Part shown: positions 32,246 through 39,014 of the stretch, piece by piece
How the letters are laid out: each line of letters starts with the position of its first letter
Numbering within the stretch: position 1 is the first letter of the stretch
Origin: Bacteroidales bacterium
GTDB lineage: Bacteria > Bacteroidota > Bacteroidia > Bacteroidales > UBA932
Length of the DNA stretch: 39,014 nt
Assembly (NCBI GenBank): GCA_016285175.1
Contig: JAEEQF010000007.1
Location: 1-39,014 of the forward strand
Reading direction: 5' to 3'
Translations under genes and position numbers: made by a program
Notes under the pieces: model-generated
The model's database searches: none
What the model was told of the DNA's origin: nothing
Seen by the model: only the letters and a program-made list of their open reading frames with translations

Positions 32246-33362
32246 GCTGGCTCATAGGGAAGACTGCTGCGGCTGCGCTGCCTGTGCCGCCGCCTGCCCC
32301 CACGGTGCCATCCGGATGGAGGCCGACGGAATGGGCTTCCGCTATCCGGTGGTGGACACCTCCCTTTGCGTGGATTGCGGTCTGTGCGAAGAAGTCTGCG
32401 CCTTTAAGCCGATAACAGCGGAGAAGAGTCCCAGGGCCGAAGCCATCCGTTTCCCGTCCCTGCTGGAGGGGAGCCAGAGCGGGGGACTGGCCGTCGCCTT
32501 GATGCGGAAGGCCATCGGGGAAGGCTATGTGGTGTACGGTGCTGCTTTGGATTCAGATTTAGTAGTTCGCCACCGCCGGGTCGCAACCCAGGAAGGTCTG
32601 GAGCCTTTACGGCTCTCCAAATACGTCCAGAGCGATATGGACGGCATTCCCGGTCAGGTACTGCAGGACCTGGAATCCGGGAAGAAAGTGCTCTTCACCG
32701 GAACGCCCTGCCAGTGTGCCGGCATCGGTTCGCTCTGCGGTGCCCATCGGGAAAACCTGCTTTTGGCCGATATCCTCTGCCACGGGGTGCCGGCTCCTGC
32801 GGTTTGGAAAGGCTATCTGGGTTTTTCCGCCGCCCGGAAAGGCGCGGTTGTGAGCGGAGCGCTCTTCCGCGACCCTTCCCTGGGCTGGCACGAACACAGG
32901 GAGCGCCTAAGCTATGGAGACGGAAGCAGCGAAGTGCGTAACAACTATACTTTCCTCTTCTACCGGCATCTGATGCTTCGCCCTTCCTGCAACCGCTGCC
33001 CCTTTGCCAGCCTGAACAGGCCTTCCGACATTACCATGGCCGACTGCTGGGGTGTGGAAAAGGCGTTGCCCGGCTTTGCCGACGACAACAGGGGCTGCTC
33101 CCTGCTGCTGGTGAATACCCCTGCCGGGGAGGGCTTTACGGCTGCTTTCCCGGATGCGTGCGAACGGAGGCCGATAGACGTACAAAAGGTGCTGCAGAGG
33201 AACATGTTACGGCCTACAAAAGCCAATCGTTATGCAAAATCGTTTGAAAATGATTATATTCGCAAAGGATTCGCTTTTGTGGATGGGCATTATGGCCGCG
33301 AATCCCTGAATTACAGGATAGAAAAATGGATCTGGTCCGTGAAAAAACGCTTCCGCAGATGA
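32238..33362 (+). CDS. Coenzyme F420 hydrogenase beta-like iron-sulfur protein (polysaccharide locus)
   Basis: The 374-residue protein has two 4Fe-4S ferredoxin motifs: Cys10, 13, 16 and 20 in DCCGCAACAAACPHGAI, and Cys44, 47, 50 and 54 in CVDCGLCEEVC. The FrhB-type domains follow (KVLFTGTPCQCAGIGSL, LLLADILCHGVPAP, CNRCPFASLNRPSDITMADCWG). Despite the name, Bacteroidota encode it in capsule and exopolysaccharide loci beside pyruvyl transferases, where a redox step on a sugar or carrier is suspected but not known. The stop TGA overlaps the next ATG (ATGA). Confidence 0.87.
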   Translation: MIKLAHREDCCGCAACAAACPHGAIRMEADGMGFRYPVVDTSLCVDCGLCEEVCAFKPITAEKSPRAEAIRFPSLLEGSQSGGLAVALMRKAIGEGYVVYGAALDSDLVVRHRRVATQEGLEPLRLSKYVQSDMDGIPGQVLQDLESGKKVLFTGTPCQCAGIGSLCGAHRENLLLADILCHGVPAPAVWKGYLGFSAARKGAVVSGALFRDPSLGWHEHRERLSYGDGSSEVRNNYTFLFYRHLMLRPSCNRCPFASLNRPSDITMADCWGVEKALPGFADDNRGCSLLLVNTPAGEGFTAAFPDACERRPIDVQKVLQRNMLRPTKANRYAKSFENDYIRKGFAFVDGHYGRESLNYRIEKWIWSVKKRFRR

Positions 33363-34414
33363 GGGTGGGAATCGTCACATTCTCCGCCGCGTACAATTAT
33401 GGAGCGGCGCTGCAATGCCGATGCCTTCTGGAGGTTCTCCGGGGGCTGGGGCTGGAGGCGTATGTCCTGGATTATCGGCCCGCTTATCTTACGGAGCCCT
33501 ATAAGATCCTTAAACCGTACTATTTCAAGAAGCTTTCCATCCTCCTGTCCCTGCCCTGGCGCTTCTGGGGCGCCTGGCGCCGGGACCGCCTGTTCCGGCA
33601 GTTCCGGAAAACCCTTTCCCCGGTCCCTTTTGGAGCCGGAGGGGTGGACGCCGTCTTCTTCGGCAGTGACCAGATCTGGAATCCCCGCATCTGCAGGGGA
33701 CTGGATCCGGTGTTCTTTGCTGCCATCCCGCCCTTTTCCGCTACCTGCAACATCGCCTATGCCGCCAGTGACGGATCCGTGCCGCTGACGGCCATCCAGG
33801 CGGCCGAGTTTCAGCGTTATCTGCAGCATTTCCATCGGATCGGGGTACGGGAGCAGTCCCTGCAGGACCGCCTGTCGGCCTGGGGCGTCACCTCCACCGT
33901 TACGCTGGATCCGGTGCTGCTGGCCGGACGTTCCGTGCTGGACAAAATGGCTACATACCGGCAGGAAGGGGAGTCTTATGTACTGACGTATGAAGCGGTA
34001 GACAACCCCTCCGTCCGCTCCCTGGCCGCCTCGCTGGGACCGCGGAAGGTCATTTCCGTGGCCCGGGAGCCCTATTCGGAAGGAAGCAACCGCTATGGTC
34101 CGGAAGAATTCGTGGCCCTGGTGAGGGATGCTTCCTCCGTGGTTACTACATCCTTCCACGGGGTGGCCCTGTCGCTGCTGTATCACAAAGTGTTTTATTA
34201 CGTGGAAACAGGAAGTCCGGCCGACGACCGCATCCGGAGCCTGCTCACCGCCATCGGCCTGGAAGGACGGATGGTCCCTCCGGGCGCTACCCTCCCGCAT
34301 AAGCCGATAGATTATTCATCGGCCGATGCCGCCCTCTCCGTGCTCAGGGCCCGTTCCTGGGACTTTATCAAGGAGGCATTGCAAACTTCAATGCCCAGTT
34401 GTACAGACGTCTAA
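33359..34414 (+). CDS. Polysaccharide pyruvyl transferase family protein, first copy
   Basis: The 351-residue protein starts MRVGIVTFSAAYNYGAALQC and has the CsaB-like motifs FFGSDQIWNPR, IAYAASDGS and the C-terminal VVTTSFHGVALSLLYHK, where SFHG is the family signature. These enzymes transfer pyruvate from phosphoenolpyruvate to a sugar as a ketal, giving surface glycans a negative charge. The start at 33359 overlaps the upstream stop as ATGA. It is related to the next gene, with the same opening and ending motifs, so the pair look like diverged duplicates. Confidence 0.85.
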   Translation: MRVGIVTFSAAYNYGAALQCRCLLEVLRGLGLEAYVLDYRPAYLTEPYKILKPYYFKKLSILLSLPWRFWGAWRRDRLFRQFRKTLSPVPFGAGGVDAVFFGSDQIWNPRICRGLDPVFFAAIPPFSATCNIAYAASDGSVPLTAIQAAEFQRYLQHFHRIGVREQSLQDRLSAWGVTSTVTLDPVLLAGRSVLDKMATYRQEGESYVLTYEAVDNPSVRSLAASLGPRKVISVAREPYSEGSNRYGPEEFVALVRDASSVVTTSFHGVALSLLYHKVFYYVETGSPADDRIRSLLTAIGLEGRMVPPGATLPHKPIDYSSADAALSVLRARSWDFIKEALQTSMPSCTDV

Positions 34415-34424
34415 AAGAAGCAAT

Positions 34425-35414
34425 ATGCGAATAGGAATTGTCACACAGCCCCTTTCCGCCAATTATGGCTGCCTGCTGCAGAATTATGCCCTGCAGCGGG
34501 TGCTCCGCGAAATGGGACACGATCCCGTTACGCTGGATTATCTTCCCGTCACCAGTTTCCGCCAGTACATGAAATCCTTGTTTCGCCGGGTGTTCCTGAG
34601 GGCACCCTACCGACCTCTGTTCCCTAAGCGACAGCCCCAGTTCGAGGCTTTTGTCCGGGAACATATAGCTACCGTACCTACTGGTCATCGATACAAAAAA
34701 TCCCTGCTGGAGAAGTATAATATTGATGTTTTGCTTGTGGGAAGCGACCAGGTGTGGCGTCGCTCCTTCAATCCTCGCACGCTCCCGGATATGTTCCTTG
34801 CCTTTGCCGGCTCTTTCACCGGCCCCCGGATCGCCTACGCCGCCTCCTTCGGCATAGACAGCTGGGATGCCGATGAAAAGACACGGGCAAAGTGCCGTTC
34901 CCTGGTAAAGAAGTTCCAGTCCATCTCCGTGCGGGAACCTTCCGGCATCAGTATCTGCCGGGAAGAGCTGGGCGTAGAAGCCATACTGGCTCCGGATCCC
35001 ACCCGGCTGCTCACCAAGGCCGATTATCTCTCCCTGTGCCAGTCCGTCCCCGTCGCCACGGAACCCTATATCGCCGCCTATATCCTGGATGTGAACCTGA
35101 ATGCGGAACGGCAGCTGGACCAGATGGCCATAGACACCGGTTTCCCCATCCGGCGCTGCACCGGCGGCAAGGGCGCCTCCCTCACTGTAGAGCAGTGGCT
35201 GGCCCTTTTCCGCGACGCGGAGGAAGTTGTGACGGACAGCTTCCATGGCGCCTTCTTTGCCGGGCTGTTTGGAAAAAAGAGTATCATCATAGAGAACGAG
35301 AGACGCGGGCGGGAACGCTTTGAGACCCTGAAAACTTCCGCTACCGAGGAAGAGATCGGCCGTCAGGGACGGGCCATCCTGGAACAGGCCTTAAGTATGA
35401 GCAAGAACAGTTGA
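34425..35414 (+). CDS. Polysaccharide pyruvyl transferase family protein, second copy
   Basis: The 329-residue protein begins MRIGIVTQPLSANYGCLLQN and has LLVGSDQVWRRSFNP, RIAYAASFGIDSW and VVTDSFHGAFFAGLFGKK, the same block order as the preceding gene. The PEP-binding SFHG signature is present. The start is placed at 34425, ten bases after the upstream stop and preceded by AGAAG, rather than at an in-frame Met inside the upstream gene (34326). A different sugar acceptor from the first copy is likely, as inference. Operon member; the next gene starts one base after its stop. Confidence 0.85.
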   Translation: MRIGIVTQPLSANYGCLLQNYALQRVLREMGHDPVTLDYLPVTSFRQYMKSLFRRVFLRAPYRPLFPKRQPQFEAFVREHIATVPTGHRYKKSLLEKYNIDVLLVGSDQVWRRSFNPRTLPDMFLAFAGSFTGPRIAYAASFGIDSWDADEKTRAKCRSLVKKFQSISVREPSGISICREELGVEAILAPDPTRLLTKADYLSLCQSVPVATEPYIAAYILDVNLNAERQLDQMAIDTGFPIRRCTGGKGASLTVEQWLALFRDAEEVVTDSFHGAFFAGLFGKKSIIIENERRGRERFETLKTSATEEEIGRQGRAILEQALSMSKNS

Positions 35415-35415
35415 T

Positions 35416-36222
35416 ATGCCCAAAGTCAGTGTCATCATTCCCAGTTACAACCTGGGCAATTATCTGCCGCAGACGTTAAGAAGCGTGATGGACCAGACCT
35501 TTGCGGACTGGGAATGCCTGGTGGTGGAAAACGGCTCCACAGACGGCTCCCTGGCCATCGTGAACGAATTCTGCGCCTCGGACGAGCGGATAATCCCGGT
35601 GGTGTATACGGAAAACCAGGGGGTGGCTGCCGCCCGGAACCGCGGACTGGAGCTGGCGGAAGGGGAGTTCATCCTTTTCCTGGATGCCGATGACCTCCTG
35701 TCCCCGCATTATATGGAGGCCGCCATGGCCGCCTTTAAACTGGACCCTTCCCTGGATCTGGTCTATGGAAAGGCACAGCGTTTTGGAACCCAGACTTCCT
35801 GGGATCTCCCGGCCTTCTCCATGGACACCATGCTCTCCAGCAACTGCCTCTATGTGAGCTGCTTCTTCCGCCGCTCCGCCGCCGTTTCCTTCGACCCTGC
35901 CTTCAAGACCGGTTACGAGGACTGGGATTACTGGCTAACATTCTTCGAGCACCTGGACCATGAGCCCAAAGTGCTGCGCCTTCCCTCCGTGTGCTTCTAT
36001 TACCGTACCCGTCGCCATTCCCGGAATTCCGCTGTGACGGACCAGGCCCTGAAGGGCATCCGCCATGCTCTGTGGGAGAAGCATAAAGCCCTGTATGCCA
36101 AATACTTCTGTGATCCTTGCCAGACGGTGGAGTATAAGCGTATGGAGCGCTCCTTCCAAAAGGCTTCCCGCTGGTCCCTGGCCTGGAAACTCCGGGTCTT
36201 CTTCCGTAAGTTCTTCGCATGA
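35416..36222 (+). CDS. GT2 family glycosyltransferase
   Basis: The 268-residue protein has a GT-A fold start, VSVIIPSYNLGNYLPQTLRSVMDQTFADWECLVVENGSTDGS, and the metal-binding DxD motif in FILFLDADDLLSP at about residues 90-102. No membrane segments are evident, so it works at the inner face of the membrane on a lipid-linked sugar acceptor. Donor and linkage cannot be read from sequence. Third-last gene of the polysaccharide block by enzymes; its stop overlaps the ATG of the next glycosyltransferase as ATGA. Confidence 0.9.
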   Translation: MPKVSVIIPSYNLGNYLPQTLRSVMDQTFADWECLVVENGSTDGSLAIVNEFCASDERIIPVVYTENQGVAAARNRGLELAEGEFILFLDADDLLSPHYMEAAMAAFKLDPSLDLVYGKAQRFGTQTSWDLPAFSMDTMLSSNCLYVSCFFRRSAAVSFDPAFKTGYEDWDYWLTFFEHLDHEPKVLRLPSVCFYYRTRRHSRNSAVTDQALKGIRHALWEKHKALYAKYFCDPCQTVEYKRMERSFQKASRWSLAWKLRVFFRKFFA

Positions 36223-37166
36223 AGAAGGTCCTGGTCATAGTGGTCACCCACAACGGGATGCACTGGCTGGAGAGCTGCCTTTCTTCCGTCGCCAAGGAGG
36301 ATGTGTACGTCCTGGACAACGACTCTACGGACGGATCGGCCGACTATGTGCAGGCACATTTCCCTCAGGTGCACCTGGTCCGCAGTGCCGATAACCTGGG
36401 CTTCACCGGCGGCAACAACCTGGGCTTCCAATACGCCCTGGAGCGGGGTTACGACTATGTTTACCTGCTGAACCAGGACGCCTGGCTGGAAGAAGGCGCC
36501 CTTGAAAAGCTGGTCTCAGCCGCCGAAGCCCAGCCGGATTATGCCGTCCTGAGCCCCTTGCAGCTCCAGGCCGACGGCAGCACCTTCGACCGCCAGTTTG
36601 CCAAACTCTTCGGCTCTGCGGAGGGTGTATGTTCCCAAACCTCTGGCCACCCTCGGCCGGATAAGAGGGAGGGGCCCGCTGCCGAAGGCAGTGGGAGGGG
36701 CCGTAGCGAAGCGGAGGCGGTTTGGGAACATACACCCTCCGCAGAACCGGTTGAGGTTAACCGCATCATGGCGGCTCATTGGCTGATGCCGCTTAAGGCG
36801 GTCAAAGAGATCGGCCTGTTTTCCGAACTGTTCCCTTATTACGGGCAGGACGACGACTGGTGCCACCGGGCGCATTATCACGGATGGAAAGTGGGTGTGG
36901 TGCCCCAGGCCCGTGCCGTCCATGACCGGGCACAGCGGCAGGAATCCAAGGAGCGCATCATCGACCGCAATTACCGCGTAGGCTCCCTGATCCGCCTCTG
37001 CGATATCAATCGGCCCCTTTGGGAACGCTTCCTCTTTGTGTGTCTTTTCACCTTGGTAAAAGCGGTCAAATACCGCAGCCTGCTACCTTTCAAGCACTTC
37101 CGTAGCCTGTGCCGCCAGCTCCCCGCGGTCCGGGAGCATCGGCGCAAGTCCCGCCTGCCATTATGA
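36219..37166 (+). CDS. GT2 family glycosyltransferase (rhamnosyltransferase-like) carrying an in-frame insertion
   Basis: The 315-residue protein starts VLVIVVTHNGMHWLESCLSSV, has VLDNDSTDGSADYV and the metal-binding segment YLLNQDAWLEEG, and later VEVNRIMAAHWLMPLKAVKEIGLFSELFPYYGQDDDWCHRAH, typical of WbbL-like rhamnosyltransferases. Between these (about residues 133-176) lies a low-complexity, Gly/Glu/Arg-rich stretch encoded by a palindromic DNA element (36615-36745). The frame is open across it, adding about 43 residues. Whether the protein still works depends on whether the loop tolerates the insert. Last gene of the polysaccharide operon. Confidence 0.85.
   Translation: MKKVLVIVVTHNGMHWLESCLSSVAKEDVYVLDNDSTDGSADYVQAHFPQVHLVRSADNLGFTGGNNLGFQYALERGYDYVYLLNQDAWLEEGALEKLVSAAEAQPDYAVLSPLQLQADGSTFDRQFAKLFGSAEGVCSQTSGHPRPDKREGPAAEGSGRGRSEAEAVWEHTPSAEPVEVNRIMAAHWLMPLKAVKEIGLFSELFPYYGQDDDWCHRAHYHGWKVGVVPQARAVHDRAQRQESKERIIDRNYRVGSLIRLCDINRPLWERFLFVCLFTLVKAVKYRSLLPFKHFRSLCRQLPAVREHRRKSRLPL
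36615..36745. repeat. Palindromic (MITE- or RPE-like) element inside a glycosyltransferase gene
   Basis: A perfect 26-bp inverted repeat bounds the element: left arm 36615-36640, starting TCTGCGGAGGGTGTATG; right arm 36720-36745, its exact complement. The 79 bases between hold a small hairpin (CTGCC-GAA-GGCAG at 36679-36691) and two copies of GGGAGGGGCC (36667-36676, 36693-36702). No target-site duplication is evident. The element contains no stop in the glycosyltransferase frame and does not shift it. Confidence 0.85.
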
Positions 37167-37190
37167 CAGGTTTCCCTTACGGGAACAGTA

Positions 37191-37222
37191 TTTGTTTAAT
37201 CCGCCGAAAACAATTAACTTTG
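37191..37222 (+). promoter_or_regulatory. Consensus promoter of secA
   Basis: TTTG (37191-37194), a 20-base spacer and TAACTTTG (37215-37222) form a full Bacteroidota promoter, 25 bases before the ATG at 37248. Confidence 0.7.
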
Positions 37223-37247
37223 TAAGATTAAACAAAACAGTATTTAA

Positions 37248-37508
37248 ATGGCAGTAGCAGACATTCTTAAGAAGCTTTTCGGCAGCAAGAGCGACAGGGA
37301 CATGAAGACCATCCGGCCGGTTGTGGACCAGATCCTCCAGCTGTATCCCGATATTGACAAACTCTCCAATGACCAGCTCCGCGCCCGCAGCACCGCCATC
37401 CGCGAAAAGATTGCCGCGGTGGAGAAGCCTTTCGAGGACCGCATCGAGGAAATCAAGGCGGAAATGGAGAAAGACATCCCCGTAAAAATAGACGTTTCAC
37501 AAATATAG
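37248..37508 (+). pseudogene. secA: Truncated secA: N-terminal fragment only
   Basis: The first ~79 of 86 codons read like the start of Bacteroidota SecA (ADILKKLFGSKSDRDMKTIRPVVDQI, YPDIDKLSNDQLRARSTAIREKI). SecA is the essential preprotein-translocase ATPase, normally over 900 residues. Here the frame leaves SecA at about 37484 and ends after KIDVSQI with a TAG. Base composition changes from GC-rich to AT-rich at that point, and no further SecA sequence follows in 1.5 kb. The promoter is intact. Either a rearrangement has cut a secA copy or two unrelated sequences were joined in assembly. The last codons may be the end of a higB toxin gene. Confidence 0.8.
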
Positions 37509-37517
37509 ATTAGGATT

Positions 37518-37880
37518 ATGAGTAAAATAACAAAAGAACAATATCAATTCGCTCTAACGAGGATAGAGGAGTTGTTGCCATTGGTTGATGACAATACGCC
37601 AGCCAATGATCGTCATGCTGTGGAACTGACTATGATGTCTGATGTGGTGATAGAATATGAGAAGGAACATTATCCAATTGGCAAACCGACAGTAGCGGAA
37701 CTGATTGAATTGTCTTTGGAAGAGAATAACATGACTCAAAAGCAGTTGGCAAACGAAGTAGGTGTCAGTCCTTCACGAATTAGTGACTATGTGTCTGGTC
37801 GTGCTGAACCAACCCTTAAAATTGCGCGTTTGCTTTGTCGTGTCCTTAACATTACTCCCTCGGCCATGTTGGGATTTTAA
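37518..37880 (+). CDS. HigA-type antitoxin / XRE-family HTH protein
   Basis: The 120-residue protein has an N-terminal helical part (TKEQYQFALTRIEELLPLVDDNTPANDRHAVELTMMSDVVIEYEKEHYPIGKP) and a C-terminal helix-turn-helix, NMTQKQLANEVGVSPSRISDYVSGRAEPTLKIARLLCRVLNI, matching the COG5499/HigA group of antitoxins. These pair with a HigB/RelE-type mRNA interferase encoded directly upstream, which is not present here except perhaps as its last few codons. The start lies nine bases after the preceding stop, with AGGA upstream. AT-rich codon use differs from the rest of the window. Confidence 0.8.
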   Translation: MSKITKEQYQFALTRIEELLPLVDDNTPANDRHAVELTMMSDVVIEYEKEHYPIGKPTVAELIELSLEENNMTQKQLANEVGVSPSRISDYVSGRAEPTLKIARLLCRVLNITPSAMLGF

Positions 37881-37982
37881 TGGTTTCTCCTTCATTGTCT
37901 ATCGTACCGTATCAATTTGTGCATTTAATCCGTAAAACACCTCTTTATCACTTAAATCTTATTAAAAATCAGAAATATTGAA

Positions 37983-37990
37983 TAAATTTG
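37983..37990 (+). promoter_or_regulatory. Promoter -7 box for the BspA-like gene
   Basis: TAAATTTG is an exact TAnnTTTG match, 26 bases before the ATG at 38017. No clear TTTG is seen 20 bases upstream. The remaining ~100 bases back to the antitoxin gene are AT-rich and show no gene. Confidence 0.6.
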
Positions 37991-38016
37991 CATTCAGAAC
38001 AAATAAATATACAATC

Positions 38017-39014
38017 ATGAAAAAAGCATTAATATTATTCGCATTGATACTTATACCGTCGATGGCTAGCGCAGATAAAGTCCAGATAGATGGAATTTAT
38101 TACGGCTTGAACCAAGAAAAAAAACAAGCCGAAGTCACCAGGGGGAGCTATACAGGAAATGTGGTAATTCCCCAAACGGTAAAATATGAAGGGGTGTCCT
38201 ATTCCGTGATCTCCATCGGAAAAGAAGCTTTCCATTACAGTTATGGCCTCATTTCTGTAATCATCCCCAACAGCGTAACCTCCATTGGAGACTATGCTTT
38301 CCAAGAATGTTCAAATCTCACCTCCATCACTATAGGCAACGGAGTGAAATCTTTCGGAATAAAAGTATTCGATAAATGTTCAAACCTCACATCCGTTAAC
38401 ATAACTGACATAGCTGCATGGTGTGATATTTCATTTTCTGGTTATGTTGAATCCAATCCATTATATTATGCACATCATCTATTTATGAATGGAACAGAAG
38501 TGAAGGATTTAATTATCCCCAATGGTGTGTCATCCATTGGACGTTATGCTTTCTATCGTTGTACAGGTTTCACCTCTGTGTACATCCCTAACAGTGTGAC
38601 CTCCATAGGAGAAGATGCTTTCATTGGTTGTACTGGTCTCACCTCTGTGACTATCCCTTATAGCGTGACTTCCATTGGACGTAGTGCTTTCTCCCAATGC
38701 ACGGGCCTTACTTCCGTCACCATCGGTAATGGTGTGACTTCTATTGGACTAGATGCTTTCTATGGTTGTACAGGCCTTACTTCCATTACTATCCCCCACA
38801 GCGTGAAATCCCTCGGAGGTTATTCTTTCAGCTATTGTAAAGGTCTTACTTCCGTCACTATCGGTAATGGTGTGACATCCATTGGTAGTCATGCTTTCAG
38901 TTATTGTTCAGGCCTCACTTCCGTAACCATCGGCAACAGTGTTACTTCCATAGAATGGGGGGCTTTCGGTGATTGTTCGTCTCTTACCTCGGTGACCATC
39001 CCAAATAGTGTGAC
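38017..39014 (+). CDS. BspA-like leucine-rich-repeat surface protein (3' end outside window)
   Basis: The 332 visible codons have no stop before the window edge. A signal peptide (MKKALILFALILIPSMASA) is followed by a short lead (VQIDGIYYGLNQEKKQAEVTRGSYTGNVVIP). About ten 23-residue LRR_5 (BspA/TpLRR) repeats follow, of the form LTSVTIPNSVTSIGxxAFxxCTG, with a longer irregular insert after the third (NITDIAAWCDISFSGYVESNPLYYAHHLF). The DNA repeats with a 69-bp period. BspA-like proteins are secreted or surface proteins linked to adhesion in oral and gut anaerobes; this one's role is unknown. The sorting signal, if any, lies outside the window. Confidence 0.88.
   Translation, partial: MKKALILFALILIPSMASADKVQIDGIYYGLNQEKKQAEVTRGSYTGNVVIPQTVKYEGVSYSVISIGKEAFHYSYGLISVIIPNSVTSIGDYAFQECSNLTSITIGNGVKSFGIKVFDKCSNLTSVNITDIAAWCDISFSGYVESNPLYYAHHLFMNGTEVKDLIIPNGVSSIGRYAFYRCTGFTSVYIPNSVTSIGEDAFIGCTGLTSVTIPYSVTSIGRSAFSQCTGLTSVTIGNGVTSIGLDAFYGCTGLTSITIPHSVKSLGGYSFSYCKGLTSVTIGNGVTSIGSHAFSYCSGLTSVTIGNSVTSIEWGAFGDCSSLTSVTIPNSV

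Noticed and set aside
37169-37183. Terminator after the last glycosyltransferase
   Set aside because: The stem (TTCCC-TTAC-GGGAA) is only five base pairs and is not followed by a T run.

Overview
The window looks like a chromosomal contig from a fairly GC-rich member of the Bacteroidales (Bacteroidota). Three things support this. Bacteroidota-type promoter boxes (TAnnTTTG, sometimes with TTTG about 20 bases upstream) precede many genes. Shine-Dalgarno sequences are scarce. The gene content is typical: serine palmitoyltransferase, DPP-IV, an FISUMP-type lipoprotein, a TonB plug protein, HsdR_N and BspA-like proteins. No rRNA, tRNA or CRISPR array was seen.

Layout. 1-3119: the 3' end of a DUF4954-like gene, a shared bidirectional terminator, then a leftward ROK regulator/aminotransferase operon. 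3231-6979: a small two-TM sensor-like protein, a TrkH potassium channel subunit and a RecD-like helicase, tightly linked. 6983-10760: a leftward DPP-IV peptidase and a rightward lipoprotein with two metallo-beta-lactamase domains. 10780-15132: an accessory island with two copies of a hairpin-rich REP-like block, a REP-associated (RAYT/HUH) transposase, a membrane TPR-LuxR regulator divergent from a 72-residue LuxR-type protein, and two small secreted proteins. 15193-19379: HsdR_N protein, CCA-adding/HD enzyme, tyrosine recombinase, hibernation factor and DNA polymerase III delta, with almost no spacing. 19457-23451: an ABC-2 exporter followed by a 5'-nucleotidase split into two genes in reversed domain order. 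23452-30684: HRDC protein, YicC, a stand-alone TonB plug lipoprotein with a degenerate aspartokinase-ACT protein, an OprP-like porin downstream of serine palmitoyltransferase, and glutaminyl-tRNA synthetase. 30704-37166: a six-gene surface-polysaccharide operon (flippase, F420-hydrogenase-beta-like protein, two pyruvyl transferases, two GT2 glycosyltransferases). The last glycosyltransferase carries an in-frame palindromic insertion.

37248-39014: the first ~79 codons of secA with an intact promoter, then an abrupt switch to AT-rich DNA with a HigA-type antitoxin gene and the start of a BspA-like leucine-rich-repeat surface protein. This is either a real rearrangement or an assembly join.

The strongest leads are the RAYT/REP system, the in-frame palindromic element in the glycosyltransferase, the secA break (possibly fused to the last codons of a higB toxin gene), and the LuxR pair with two operator-like inverted repeats spaced 22 bp apart.
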